Part shown: positions 8,706 to 18,533 of the stretch, piece by piece
Numbering within the stretch: position 1 is the stretch's first letter
Layout: every line of letters starts with the position of its first letter
Source: Paraburkholderia sp. BL9I2N2
GTDB lineage: Bacteria > Pseudomonadota > Gammaproteobacteria > Burkholderiales > Burkholderiaceae
Reading direction: 5' to 3'
Length of the DNA stretch: 64,000 nucleotides
Assembly (NCBI RefSeq): GCF_004339745.1
Contig: NZ_SMGP01000003.1
Coordinates: forward strand, 992,001-1,056,000
Program-made: the position numbers and the translations under genes
The notes under the pieces: model-generated
What the model was told of the DNA's origin: nothing
Database searches by the model: none
Seen by the model: only the letters and a program-made list of their open reading frames with translations

Positions 8706-8731
8706 TGAATCGATGCATCGGGCCGATTATA
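8706..8731 (-). promoter_or_regulatory. lacI-type gene promoter (-10) and autoregulatory operator
   Basis: A perfect TATAAT on the minus strand (8726-8731) is followed by TGAATCGATGCA (8706-8717), one mismatch from the palindrome at the other three promoters. No good -35 at 17 bases was seen. The position, on or just after the start of transcription, suggests autorepression. Confidence 0.65.
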
Positions 8732-8900
8732 ATGCGTCCCGGCTCTAGCTCATGTCAGCGCGGCCTTACGGCGCGGGCCGGCAGTCGTCCGTGCACAAGG
8801 AAAACAGTCGTCAGCCCATGCGAAAAACAGATACGTCTGGATCGCCAGCGTCAAGTCGGGCGGTGCAATGTCATTCTCACCGGGCCGCCCACACCTTCCT

Positions 8901-9806
8901 TCAACTCCCGCATGCATGAATGAGGAACTGCTGGAACGCCACGGCCGGCGTATCCAGCGTTGCGCCTTTGCGCCACAACATGCCCGCATCCATCTGCGGA
9001 ATCGCGTTGAAAATGGGCCGCGCGTCGATCCGCTTGCCTTCCAGCGACCACGGTCGAAACACCATGTCCGACAGAATCGTGACGCCGAAACCATGCGCAA
9101 CCAGACCGCGCAGCGCTTCCATTGAACTGGTGCGAAAGGCGATATTCGGTTCGACATCGTTCTGCTTCCAGTAACGCAACGTGGACTGCTCGCCTTCGTC
9201 CACCGTAATCAAAATATATGGATAGCTCGCGATATCAGCGAGCGAAGGCGCATTGAGTTGCGCAAGAGGATGGGTGAGCGCGGTCCACAACTGCCGGCGC
9301 GAGCGAATCAGTACATGGTGGCCGAAACGCCTGATATTTTCGACGTTGGAGAGCAGAACGATGCCGAGATCGACGTCGCCCGAGAGCACGGCCTGCTCGA
9401 TCGATTCGCGGTCCAGGTCGTGCAGATCGATCACGATGTCGGGATACGTCGCGCGAAAACGCGCCATCAACTCGGGTAGGAAATAGCCCAGCACCGTATA
9501 CGACGCCGCAATGCGCACGGTCCCTTTCAGATCGTGCGAGCGGAACGGCGCCTTGTAGACCGCGTCGCGCACCGAATCGAGTATGTGTCTCGCGTGGTTC
9601 AGAAAATCGTGCCCGTCCGGCGTCAACGTGACCCCTTGAGGCAGGCGTTCGAAGAGCCGCGTACCCAGGGTTTCCTCCAATGCGAGCACGGCATTGGTGA
9701 TCGCCGATTGCGACACATGCTCGGCCGTCGCCGCCATCGAAAACTGCCCGCTCTGGGCGGCCGCCACGAAGTAACGCATCTGCCGCAGGGTAACGTCTTT
9801 TGACAT
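8901..9806 (-). CDS. LysR-family transcriptional regulator
   Basis: 301 residues, with the N-terminal winged HTH (LRQMRYFVAAAQSGQFSMAATAEHVSQSAITNAVLALEE) and a LysR substrate-binding domain (GTVRIAASYTVLGYFLPELMARF). It is divergent from the indolepyruvate oxidoreductase gene with 96 bases between start codons, the usual geometry for a LysR protein controlling the neighbouring operon and itself. The inducer is unknown; an amino-acid-derived keto acid is a reasonable guess. Confidence 0.93.
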   Translation of the reverse strand: MSKDVTLRQMRYFVAAAQSGQFSMAATAEHVSQSAITNAVLALEETLGTRLFERLPQGVTLTPDGHDFLNHARHILDSVRDAVYKAPFRSHDLKGTVRIAASYTVLGYFLPELMARFRATYPDIVIDLHDLDRESIEQAVLSGDVDLGIVLLSNVENIRRFGHHVLIRSRRQLWTALTHPLAQLNAPSLADIASYPYILITVDEGEQSTLRYWKQNDVEPNIAFRTSSMEALRGLVAHGFGVTILSDMVFRPWSLEGKRIDARPIFNAIPQMDAGMLWRKGATLDTPAVAFQQFLIHACGS

Positions 9807-9902
9807 GTGTTTTTCGAATAGCAGGATTCGGTATTCGTGATTTTACGTTGGAAATTCCGCTTCCTATACTCCGCTTCCAATAAAGCCGCCGGAGACCTCA
9901 CC

Positions 9903-12900
9903 ATGAACGCCCCGCTAACGTCCCCGCTACGTGACGCGCTTGCCGACGTATCGCTCGACGACAAATACACGCTCGAAAAGGGCCGCGTTTATATGAGCGG
10001 CACTCAGGCGCTGGTGCGGCTGCCTATGCTGCAGAAGGCGCGCGACCGCCGCGCCGGCCTCAACACGGCGGGCTATGTGTCCGGCTATCGCGGCTCGCCG
10101 CTCGGCGCGCTCGATCAGGGCCTATGGAAAGCGAAGAAGCATCTGAAGGAACACGACGTCGTGTTTCAACCGGGGGTCAATGAGGACCTTGCGGCGACTG
10201 CCGTGTGGGGCACGCAGCAGCTCAACCTCTGGCCGGGCGCGAAGGTCGACGGTGTCTTCGGCATGTGGTACGGCAAGGGGCCGGGTGTAGATCGCACCGG
10301 CGACGTCTTCAAGCACGCGAATTCAGCCGGCACCGATCCGAACGGCGGCGTGCTGGTGCTGGCGGGCGACGACCATGCGGCGAAGTCGTCGTCGGTCGCG
10401 CATCAATCCGAGCACATGTTCGTGGCAAGCGGCATTCCGGTGCTGTATCCGGCAAGCGTGCAGGAGTATCTCGACTATGGTCTGCACGGCTGGGCTATGA
10501 GTCGCTACGCAGGTCTGTGGGTTGCGATGAAATGCGTGACGGACGTGGTCGAGTCAAGCGCGTCGATCGACATCGACCCGGACCGTTTGCAGATCGTCCT
10601 GCCCGACGACTTCGACATGCCCGAAGGCGGCCTGAATATCCGCTGGCCCGACCCGCCGCTGGCACAGGAGGCGCGTCTGCTCAACTACAAGTGGTACGCG
10701 GCGCTCGCCTACATTCGCGCGAACAAGCTCAATCGCGTGGTGATCGACAGCCCCACTCCGCGCCTTGGCATCATGACCGCGGGCAAGGCGTATCTCGACG
10801 TGCGGCAGGCGCTCGCCGACCTCTCGCTCGACGACGAAACCTGCGCGCGCATCGGCATTCGCGTGCTGAAGGTGGGTTGCGTATGGCCGCTCGATGCGCA
10901 GAACGCGCGCGACTTCGCAACCGGGCTCGACGAGATTCTGGTGGTCGAAGAAAAACGCCAGATTCTCGAATACGCGCTCAAAGAGGAACTCTATAACTGG
11001 CGCGACGACGTGCGTCCAAAGGTGTTCGGCAAGTTCGATCAGCGTGACGACGAAGGCGGCGAATGGTCCGTGCCGCGCGGACAGACTTTACTGCCCGCGC
11101 ACTACGAACTGTCGCCCGCCTTGATCGCGAAAGCGATCGCCCGGCGCCTCGCCAAAGCCGATCTGCCTGCCGATCTGCGAGCGCGGATCGATGCGCGCGT
11201 GGCCGTGATCGAAGCCAAGGAGCGTGAGGCTGCCACGCCGCGTTCCGTGCCGGAGCGGCAGCCGTGGTTCTGTTCGGGCTGCCCGCACAACACGTCGACA
11301 CGCGTGCCGGATGGCTCGCGCGCACTGGCCGGCATTGGCTGTCACTACATGTCGATGTGGATGGACCGCAAGACGGAGACCTTCAGCCAGATGGGCGGCG
11401 AAGGTGTCGCGTGGACCGGCCAGATGCATTTCACGAATGAGCGCCACGTGTTCGTCAATCTGGGCGACGGCACCTATTTCCATTCGGGTCTGCTAGCGAT
11501 TCGCGCCGCCATTGCGGCAGGCGCGAACGTCACCTACAAGGTGCTCTACAACGATGCGGTCGCGATGACCGGCGGCCAACCGGTGGACGGTGTGCTCACC
11601 GTCCCGCAGATCGCGTTTCAGGTCGTTGCCGAGGGCGCGAAGCACGTGCTGATCGTGACCGACGAGCCGGAGAAATACGACGCGAACATTCGTCTTCCCG
11701 AAGGAGTGACGGTCTATCACCGCGACGAACTCGACCGGTTGCAGCGCGAGTTGCGCGAAGTGGCCGGTACATCGATTCTGATCTACGACCAGACCTGTGC
11801 GACCGAAAAACGCCGGCGCCGCAAACGCGGTACGTATCCCGATCCAGCGAAGCGCGCCTTTATCAATGACGCAGTGTGCGAAGGCTGTGGCGATTGCTCG
11901 GTGCAATCGAACTGCCTGTCGGTCGAGCCGCTGCAAACGTCGCTCGGCACCAAGCGCAAGATCAATCAATCGTCGTGCAATAAAGACTTTTCGTGCGTGA
12001 ACGGCTTCTGTCCGAGTTTCGTTACGGCTGAGGGCGCACAGGTGAAAAAGCCCGCTAAGCACGCATCCGCAGCCGCGTTGCCCGATTTCGCGGCACTGCC
12101 GCGGCCCGCGATTGCTTCGTTATCCAAGCCGTATGGCGTGCTGGTGACCGGTGTCGGTGGAACCGGCGTCGTGACGATCGGCGGCTTGCTTGGCATGGCG
12201 GCTCACCTCGAACACAAGGGTGTCACCGTGCTCGATATGGCTGGGCTCGCGCAGAAAGGCGGCGCTGTGCTGAGCCATGTGCAGATCGCCGCGGCACCCG
12301 ACCAATTGCATGCCACGCGGATCGCGGCCGGCGAAGCGCGCCTGATCCTCGGCTGCGATGCGATTGTTTCCGCTTCCGCTGAAGTCCTGGCACGCACGCA
12401 ACGCGGCGTGACGAAAGCGGCGATCAACAGCGGCGCCACGCCGACCGCACAGTTCGTGCGGGATCCGCACTGGAGCTTTCCGGCCGATCAGACACGACAG
12501 GATCTGCGCGCGAGCATCGGCGACGACTGCGACTTCATCGACGCCAATCGTCTCGCGCTCGCACTGTTAGGTGACACGCTCTATGCAAATCCCCTGTTGC
12601 TCGGCTTTGCCTGGCAACGCGGCTGGCTGCCGCTCAGCTACGAAAGTCTCGATCGCGCGATCGAACTGAATGGCGTGGCCGTCGAAAAGAATCGTCTGGC
12701 GTTCGAATGGGGCCGCTACGTCGCGCAGCACGGTGAAGCCGCCGTGGAGGATTTTACGCCGCTCGCCGGTAAGCAGCAGGCCATCGTCGTGCAGATGCCC
12801 GAATCGCTGGGCCGACTGATCGAGCGCAACGTCGAGCGGCTGAGTGTCTATCAGAACCCGCGTTATGCGGCGCGCTATGTTGCAGCCGTCGAACGGCTGC

Positions 12901-13502
12901 GCGAGAAGGAAGCGGCTGTTGTGCCGGGGTCGAAGCCTCGGCTCACGCCGGTGGTCGCGCGCAATCTCGCGAAACTGATGACCTATAAGGACGAGTACGA
13001 AGTGGCCCGTCTGTATGCGGACCCGGCCTACATGGACAAGCTGCGCGCGCAGTTCGAAGGCGAGCCGGGTCGCGATTACAAGCTCGCGTTCCATCTCGCG
13101 CCGCCATTGCTCGCCAAACGCGACGAACACGGCCGCCTGAAAAAGCAACGATTCGGGCAATGGATGCTCACGGTATTTCGCGTGCTCGAAAAATTCAGGT
13201 TCCTGCGTGGCACTGCGTTCGACGTATTCGGCAAGACGGAGGAACGGCGCAATGAACGTGAGCTGATCGAACAGTACTTCGCGCTGGTCGACGAGTTCTG
13301 CGCAACGCTCGACATCGCCCGATTCGATGCGGCGCTGAAGCTCGCCGATCTGCCGGGCGAGATTCGCGGCTTCGGTCACGTCAAGGAGCGCAACGTGCTC
13401 GCCGCGGCACCGAAGCGCGAACGCTGGCTTGCCGAATACCGGGCCGATGCGGACAGCACGCCGCCCGTTTCATCCTCTCAATCTTTCGAAAAAGCGTTAT
13501 GA
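9903..13502 (+). CDS. Indolepyruvate ferredoxin oxidoreductase, fused alpha-beta-gamma form
   Basis: 1199 residues. The enzyme oxidatively decarboxylates aryl (and possibly branched) 2-keto acids to acyl-CoA using thiamine diphosphate, CoA and ferredoxin. In order: a pyrimidine-binding domain (GYVSGYRGSPLGALDQGLWK), a cysteine-rich block (CSGCPHNTSTRVPDGSRALAG, near 455), the TPP-binding segment (GDGTYFHSGLLAIRAAI, near 520), a 4Fe-4S cluster motif CEGCGDCSVQSNC (near 658) and a gamma domain (VLVTGVGGTGVVTIGGLLG, near 745). This large fused form is usual in Burkholderiales. The ATG at 9903 has GGAG eight bases upstream. Its stop overlaps the aminotransferase start as ATGA, implying transamination of an amino acid followed by oxidation of the keto acid. 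Confidence 0.95.
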   Translation: MNAPLTSPLRDALADVSLDDKYTLEKGRVYMSGTQALVRLPMLQKARDRRAGLNTAGYVSGYRGSPLGALDQGLWKAKKHLKEHDVVFQPGVNEDLAATAVWGTQQLNLWPGAKVDGVFGMWYGKGPGVDRTGDVFKHANSAGTDPNGGVLVLAGDDHAAKSSSVAHQSEHMFVASGIPVLYPASVQEYLDYGLHGWAMSRYAGLWVAMKCVTDVVESSASIDIDPDRLQIVLPDDFDMPEGGLNIRWPDPPLAQEARLLNYKWYAALAYIRANKLNRVVIDSPTPRLGIMTAGKAYLDVRQALADLSLDDETCARIGIRVLKVGCVWPLDAQNARDFATGLDEILVVEEKRQILEYALKEELYNWRDDVRPKVFGKFDQRDDEGGEWSVPRGQTLLPAHYELSPALIAKAIARRLAKADLPADLRARIDARVAVIEAKEREAATPRSVPERQPWFCSGCPHNTSTRVPDGSRALAGIGCHYMSMWMDRKTETFSQMGGEGVAWTGQMHFTNERHVFVNLGDGTYFHSGLLAIRAAIAAGANVTYKVLYNDAVAMTGGQPVDGVLTVPQIAFQVVAEGAKHVLIVTDEPEKYDANIRLPEGVTVYHRDELDRLQRELREVAGTSILIYDQTCATEKRRRRKRGTYPDPAKRAFINDAVCEGCGDCSVQSNCLSVEPLQTSLGTKRKINQSSCNKDFSCVNGFCPSFVTAEGAQVKKPAKHASAAALPDFAALPRPAIASLSKPYGVLVTGVGGTGVVTIGGLLGMAAHLEHKGVTVLDMAGLAQKGGAVLSHVQIAAAPDQLHATRIAAGEARLILGCDAIVSASAEVLARTQRGVTKAAINSGATPTAQFVRDPHWSFPADQTRQDLRASIGDDCDFIDANRLALALLGDTLYANPLLLGFAWQRGWLPLSYESLDRAIELNGVAVEKNRLAFEWGRYVAQHGEAAVEDFTPLAGKQQAIVVQMPESLGRLIERNVERLSVYQNPRYAARYVAAVERLREKEAAVVPGSKPRLTPVVARNLAKLMTYKDEYEVARLYADPAYMDKLRAQFEGEPGRDYKLAFHLAPPLLAKRDEHGRLKKQRFGQWMLTVFRVLEKFRFLRGTAFDVFGKTEERRNERELIEQYFALVDEFCATLDIARFDAALKLADLPGEIRGFGHVKERNVLAAAPKRERWLAEYRADADSTPPVSSSQSFEKAL

Positions 13503-14431
13503 AAACGACTATGCATGACCGTGACGGCGTGATCTGGCTAGATGGCGACCTGGTGCAGTGGCGGGACGCGCAACTCCACTTTCTGACTCATTCGCTCCAC
13601 TATGGCATGGCGGTATTCGAAGGCGTCAGGGCATACGAGACCGCCGCGGGTCCCGCGATCTTCCGGCTCGACGACCACACGAAAAGACTCTTCAATTCCG
13701 CAAAGATCTTTGAAATGGCTGTGCCTTTCAGCGCGGAGACGATTCGCGAGGCGCAACTGGAAGTGGTGCGCCGCAATCAGCTGACCGCGTGCTATCTGCG
13801 GCCTCTCGTATGGCTCGGCAGCGAACAGATGGGCCTCGGTGCGCGCGGCAACACGGTTCACGTCGGGATCGCAGCGTGGCCTTGGGGCAGCTATCTCGGC
13901 GAGGAGGGACTCGCGCGCGGCATTCGTGTCAAGACATCGTCGCTATCGCGTCACCATGTGAATGTGTCGCTGGTTCGCGCCAAGGCGAGCGGCTACTACA
14001 TCAACTCGATTCTGGCCAATCGCGAAGTCACCCGTAACGGTTACGACGAGGCGCTGCTGCTCGACACGGAAGGCTATGTGTCCGAGGGCGCGGGTGAAAA
14101 CGTTTTCATCGTGCGAAATGCTGTGCTGTATACGCCGGACCTGGCCTCGTGCCTCGACGGCATCACACGCGCGTCGGTCATTGAAATCGCGCGGGATCAG
14201 GGCCTTCAGGTCGTCGAAAAACGCATTACGCGCGACGAAATGTACTGCGCCGACGAAGCCTTTTTTACGGGCACGGCAGCCGAGCTGACGCCCATTCGTG
14301 AACTCGACGATCGCGTGATCGGCAACGGAGAGCGTGGACCGGTCACCGCAAAGCTGCAGGACACGTTCTTCGCCGCGGTCGCCGGCAAATCGGAACGCTA
14401 CGCACACTGGCTGACGCACGTGGTCCGCTGA
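13499..14431 (+). CDS. ilvE: Branched-chain amino acid aminotransferase, class IV PLP fold
   Basis: 310 residues, full length for IlvE. Key landmarks are the amino end HSLHYGMAVFEGVRAYE, the PLP lysine in RAKASGYYINSILANREV (near residue 161) and SEGAGENVFIV, the phosphate-binding class IV signature. It makes the 2-keto acid from a branched or aromatic amino acid with 2-oxoglutarate. The four-base overlap with the upstream oxidoreductase suggests that here it feeds that enzyme in a catabolic role rather than serving biosynthesis; the housekeeping copy is probably elsewhere (inference). Confidence 0.93.
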   Translation: MKTTMHDRDGVIWLDGDLVQWRDAQLHFLTHSLHYGMAVFEGVRAYETAAGPAIFRLDDHTKRLFNSAKIFEMAVPFSAETIREAQLEVVRRNQLTACYLRPLVWLGSEQMGLGARGNTVHVGIAAWPWGSYLGEEGLARGIRVKTSSLSRHHVNVSLVRAKASGYYINSILANREVTRNGYDEALLLDTEGYVSEGAGENVFIVRNAVLYTPDLASCLDGITRASVIEIARDQGLQVVEKRITRDEMYCADEAFFTGTAAELTPIRELDDRVIGNGERGPVTAKLQDTFFAAVAGKSERYAHWLTHVVR

Positions 14432-14497
14432 ACGCGATATTTGCCAGGAGCCGGCGCTATCGTGCCGCTCCCGGCTCACTTACGACACGAGACCGCC

Positions 14498-14935
14498 ATG
14501 CCCGCCTCCTCATCCTCGGAACGCCTTCCCGCCCACGCGATGCCCGTGCTGCGCGTCGTGCCCCAACCGTCGAGCGCCAACGTACACGGCGATGTCTTCG
14601 GCGGCTGGATCATGTCACACGTCGACATCGCCGGATCGATTCCCGCCAGCCGGCGCGCGAACGGCCGTGTCGTCACCATCGCCGTCAATTCGTTCACGTT
14701 CAGACAGCCCGTTTTTATCGGCGACCTGTTGAGCTTCTACGCAGAAATCGTGCGCGAGGGACGTACGTCGATCACCGTCAACGTGGAGGTCTTCGCTCAA
14801 CGCATGGGCATGACGGCCGACGTCGTCAAGGTGACGGAAGCTACCCTCACCTTTGTAGCCACCGACTCAGCGCGAATGCCACGCCCTTTGCCACCCATCG
14901 ACCCCGCTTCCACGTCAACGCTGAACTACTCGTAA
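14498..14935 (+). CDS. Acyl-CoA thioesterase, hotdog fold (YciA-like)
   Basis: 145 residues with one hotdog domain: NVHGDVFGGWIMSHVDIAGSI carries the catalytic Asp of YciA-like acyl-CoA hydrolases, and VTIAVNSFTFRQPVFIGDLLSFYAEI is the long hotdog strand. The ATG at 14498 gives the usual length; a TTG at 14441 would add an unconserved leader. Third gene after the oxidoreductase and aminotransferase, 66 bases downstream, so it could release the acid from the acyl-CoA made by that pair and return CoA. The decarboxylase gene converges on it. Confidence 0.88.
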   Translation: MPASSSSERLPAHAMPVLRVVPQPSSANVHGDVFGGWIMSHVDIAGSIPASRRANGRVVTIAVNSFTFRQPVFIGDLLSFYAEIVREGRTSITVNVEVFAQRMGMTADVVKVTEATLTFVATDSARMPRPLPPIDPASTSTLNYS

Positions 14936-15060
14936 CAGGCATTGGCCTCCGAAAGACGAGCGTTGCCTGATCGGCCATAGTTGAACGATGCCGAGGTTCC
15001 GGAGGCGCATATTTGATTCTGCCTTCAACGCCGAAGCGGAGTGAGACTCGAACAAACAAG

Positions 15061-16569
15061 TCAGGCGGTGCGGCTTGCACTCACAATCTGGTGCCCAAGC
15101 CGAACGATTTCATTGACCAGCAGATCCAGGTCATCGCGGCGGGTGCGGTGGTTGCATATCGCTACCCGCAGGCAATGCACTCCGTGCACCGTCGTGTCGG
15201 ACAAGGCCGCGATGCCCGCTTCCTGTAGCCGCAGCATGATCTCGATGTTGAGCGCCTTCAATGCTCCCTCTTCCACCCCCTCCGGACGATATCGGAAGCA
15301 TACGATGTTGATATTCGTTGGCGCGACCAGTTCGAGAAGGGGCTCGGCCTTGATCAGGCCGCTGAGGTAGCGACCCTGTGCGATGTTCTGATCGATCAGG
15401 CGGCCAAACTTCTCGACTCCATGCTCTTTCAGTGCCATCCAGACCTTCAGCGCACGGAAACCTCTCGTCGTCTGCAGTCCGTACTCATACAGCCAAGGGG
15501 CCGACGCGATTCCGCGCGGCGTCGGCTCCAGATATTCCGGTGTCACCGCGAACGCGCCTCGATGGGCAGAGGCGTCACGAACCAGGGCGCAGCCGACTTC
15601 AAACGGTGCGTGCAACCACTTGTGAGGATCGAGCGCGATGGAATCCGCCCGCTCGATTCCTGCAACGCGATTTGCATTTTCGGGAGCGATCGCAATCAGC
15701 GCGCCGATGCATCCGTCAATGTGCAACCAGAGGTTCTCTTCGGCGGCCAGATCCGCCAGCGCCATCAGATCGTCGATCGCGCCGGTGTTAACTGTCCCCG
15801 CTGTCGCTATCACGCAGGCAGGCTGAAATCCCGCCGCCCGATCCTCTGCGATCGCAACGCGCAGGGCGGCGAGATCGATCCGTAGTTCGACATCTGTCGG
15901 GATGTATCGCAGCGCTCGGTTTCCCATGCCTAGCGCCTCCATGGCCTTTCGGTGGCAGCTGTGGATCTGGTCCGAGCCATAGAAACGCAAGGGCCGCTCC
16001 ATGGCGGCGACACCATGCTCGCGCACGTCGATGCCGGCCTTGGCGTTGCGCGCCACTGTCAAGCCAATGATATTGGCCATTGAGCCACCGCTCACCAATG
16101 TGCCGCTGGCCGAAACTGGAAAACCGATCATCTCCTTGCACCAGTTGACCACTTGCCGATCCATCAGGGCAGCAGCATGATTGCCGCCACCAAGGTTAGA
16201 GCCCTGGATTGCCGCCAGGAAATCTCCCAGTGCACCGGTGAAGTTGCTAGCCCCCATATACCAGGACCAAAAGCGCGGATGCACGTTGCCCAGCGGATAG
16301 GGCAACACGTTCTCGGCAAGCTCGTGATAGATCCCTTCCACCGGCGACGCCGACCGTGGCAGCGCTTGCTCGAATAAGGCTGTGACATCCGCCGGCATGT
16401 TTCGCCACACCGGCCGGCTGCGGACGTCGCGCAGGTAGTCAACCGCATCGTCGATGATCTGGTGGGAAAGTGTCCGCAGCCCGGTCCAATCGTCCGGATC
16501 GAGCGTTTCCTCGAAGCGCGGCTGGACTCCGGGGAAAGCGTGCGAACCAGCGGCATCTTTCTTATCCAT
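15061..16569 (-). CDS. Group II PLP-dependent decarboxylase (aromatic amino acid/glutamate decarboxylase family)
   Basis: 502 residues. The PLP lysine lies in SIALDPHKWLHAPFEVGCALV (near residue 316), the hallmark of group II decarboxylases such as aromatic-L-amino-acid, histidine and glutamate decarboxylases. GNVHPRFWSWYMGASN and GTLVSGGSMANIIGLTVARN are further family blocks. ATG 16569 starts at the usual point. Beside the aryl-keto acid operon an aromatic amino acid substrate is plausible, but sequence alone does not fix it. Transcribed alone, convergent with the thioesterase gene. Confidence 0.88.
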   Translation of the reverse strand: MDKKDAAGSHAFPGVQPRFEETLDPDDWTGLRTLSHQIIDDAVDYLRDVRSRPVWRNMPADVTALFEQALPRSASPVEGIYHELAENVLPYPLGNVHPRFWSWYMGASNFTGALGDFLAAIQGSNLGGGNHAAALMDRQVVNWCKEMIGFPVSASGTLVSGGSMANIIGLTVARNAKAGIDVREHGVAAMERPLRFYGSDQIHSCHRKAMEALGMGNRALRYIPTDVELRIDLAALRVAIAEDRAAGFQPACVIATAGTVNTGAIDDLMALADLAAEENLWLHIDGCIGALIAIAPENANRVAGIERADSIALDPHKWLHAPFEVGCALVRDASAHRGAFAVTPEYLEPTPRGIASAPWLYEYGLQTTRGFRALKVWMALKEHGVEKFGRLIDQNIAQGRYLSGLIKAEPLLELVAPTNINIVCFRYRPEGVEEGALKALNIEIMLRLQEAGIAALSDTTVHGVHCLRVAICNHRTRRDDLDLLVNEIVRLGHQIVSASRTA

Positions 16570-16864
16570 CACGGCACCTGTTCGATCAAGGAGTAGCGTG
16601 TTCGTGTCGCGATAGCCATGCTCAGGAGCGCAGGCCCTGTCGGCACAAGTCCGGCGGTCTGACAACCAGGAGATGAGCCGTTCATCGAACAAGAATAATC
16701 CCAAAAGGCCGCTTCCGAGAAGACGGACATTCAACGCGCGTTTGTCACCGCAGTCGAACGGTTACATCGTCGGATAACGCGATTCAGTGGCGCTGCGTAG
16801 GTAGGTTTCATCTGAATCGCACTTGCCTTGCGCTGATATATTGGCCTGCATCTCTCGGTCGCAG

Positions 16865-18415
16865 TCACGCCGCGAGACTGCCGACAAATTGCTTGATGTT
16901 GTCCAGGACGGGTTGCTGGTCGCCCGCGAAGACCCAGTGATCGGCACCGTCGAGTTCGACGAATCGCGCCTGCGCGATGTGGCTGGCGAGATGCCGGCCG
17001 GCGCCGATGCGAACGGCGCGGTCGCCGTGGCGGTGGAGCACCAGAGTCGGAACGGAAATTCGGCCCAGGAGATGCCGCACATCCATATCGCGCAACGCCT
17101 CGAGCACGCCCTTGATGGCTCCCGGGCTCGACGCGGCCCGCAGCAAGCCTGCCCACCAGGCTCTCGCCTGCGAATCCCGGGAGAGGCTCGGCGCGAATGT
17201 TTCGATACCGGCAGGACCGCCCCAGACGGCGACGAGCTGCCGCAACCACGCGTCGTACTGGCTAGCCTGCAGCGCGTGCGGATAGTCGGATGCCGCGCTC
17301 CCCTTCGCCAACGAGCCGAAGAGAACGAGGCCGGCGACACGGTCGGGGTGATCAGCGGCAAATTTGATACATGCCGGTCCGCCCTCGGACGCGCCGAACA
17401 GAACGACCCGGCGGCTGCCAGCGGCGTCAAGCACGGTGCCGATGTCCTGCGCGGTCGCGTCGACGCTCGGATTGAACCCGACCCGGTCGGAAAGCCCGAT
17501 GCCGCGACGATCGAGCAGGACAAGACGACCCATCTCAGTGAGCGCGGACAGGAACGCCCGGCACCGGGGCTCCTCCCAGACCCGTTCGACGTGGGACACG
17601 AAACCGGGGAGCACCAGAATATCAATGCGGCCGGCACCATAGGTCTGGAACGCGAGATGGACGCCGCCACCGCTGACGTAACGCGTCGACGGCGGGTCCT
17701 CGATGGGTAACATTGCGCCCGCATCGAGCAGCGCGCGGGTCTCGGATTCGGGGGCTACATTGAGCTCGTCGTGAAGGCGCTGCGTCAGGGCCTCGAGGTG
17801 CCGCTGGGCTGTGGCCCGGTCTCCGGTGAGCAGAAGGTTGCGGATGAGGTGTCGGCCGTACACTTCGCTGAGCGGATCGAGCTCAACAAGACGGCCGGCA
17901 TGGGCGGCCGCGGTTATGTACTCACCGGCCGCATTCTTGTCGTGCACCACTCGCTCCAGCGCCTGGATCGCCCGGCCCCGCAAGGCCTCCCGGCGAAAAA
18001 AAGCCCACTCGTCGAACTGCGGGCAGTCGCCGGGCGAAAAACCTTCGAGAAAGTCGCCGGGATAATGACGGCAGGCCCGCTCGAACTCGCCGCGGTCGCA
18101 GGCTTGCTCGAACAGCTGGGAATCCAACTGCAGGTCGATCGCTGATGACCATCGAACCGTCGACCGGTCGGTGGCGAGAACGTCGTCGCCAAGCGTGAGC
18201 TGGAGGCGATGCAACAGACGCCTCAGCCGCGCCCGTACAACCTCTTCGCGGCCTTCCGGCCACAACATCGTGGCGAAGACGTCACGCCCGACTGAGCCGT
18301 TCGCTTCGGCCAGGTAGACCAGCAGGGCCAGGCCCTTGCGCAGGGGCAGCTGACACAGCCGGCCGTCCCGACGGATCTCCGGAAATCCAAGCGTCCGCAC
18401 GCTGAACAGAGCCAT
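16865..18415 (-). CDS. BTAD/SARP-type transcriptional activator fused to alpha/beta hydrolase
   Basis: 516 residues in three parts. Residues about 1-95 are a winged-helix OmpR-like DNA-binding domain of the SARP kind (GRLCQLPLRKGLALLVYLAEANG). Residues about 95-235 are a bacterial transcriptional activation domain (FERACRHYPGDFLEGF; ELDPLSEVYGRHLIRNLLLTGD). Residues about 245-516 are an alpha/beta hydrolase with nucleophile elbow GASEGG (Ser near 343), Asp in HRHGDRAV and His in GADHWVF, so the triad looks intact. The hydrolase resembles those attached to adenylate cyclases in other bacteria (VLPGFVSHVERVWEEPR; LLDRRGIGLSDRV). SARP regulators are mainly actinobacterial. It is divergent from the FAD oxidoreductase gene by 118 bases, its likely target. 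Confidence 0.88.
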   Translation of the reverse strand: MALFSVRTLGFPEIRRDGRLCQLPLRKGLALLVYLAEANGSVGRDVFATMLWPEGREEVVRARLRRLLHRLQLTLGDDVLATDRSTVRWSSAIDLQLDSQLFEQACDRGEFERACRHYPGDFLEGFSPGDCPQFDEWAFFRREALRGRAIQALERVVHDKNAAGEYITAAAHAGRLVELDPLSEVYGRHLIRNLLLTGDRATAQRHLEALTQRLHDELNVAPESETRALLDAGAMLPIEDPPSTRYVSGGGVHLAFQTYGAGRIDILVLPGFVSHVERVWEEPRCRAFLSALTEMGRLVLLDRRGIGLSDRVGFNPSVDATAQDIGTVLDAAGSRRVVLFGASEGGPACIKFAADHPDRVAGLVLFGSLAKGSAASDYPHALQASQYDAWLRQLVAVWGGPAGIETFAPSLSRDSQARAWWAGLLRAASSPGAIKGVLEALRDMDVRHLLGRISVPTLVLHRHGDRAVRIGAGRHLASHIAQARFVELDGADHWVFAGDQQPVLDNIKQFVGSLAA

Positions 18416-18533
18416 GGCGAGGCGACCCTCAATGACGGCGTCCGGGGGACGCTCAGGGGACGAAGCAATCCTACCATTCCCCGCAAGCGATGGTCACTGG
18501 ACTCATTGCGACGGATTGAACTGGAGGATTGCC

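Noticed and set aside
12567..13379. 270-codon minus-strand frame
   Set aside because: Antisense to the C-terminal part of the indolepyruvate oxidoreductase; no motifs.
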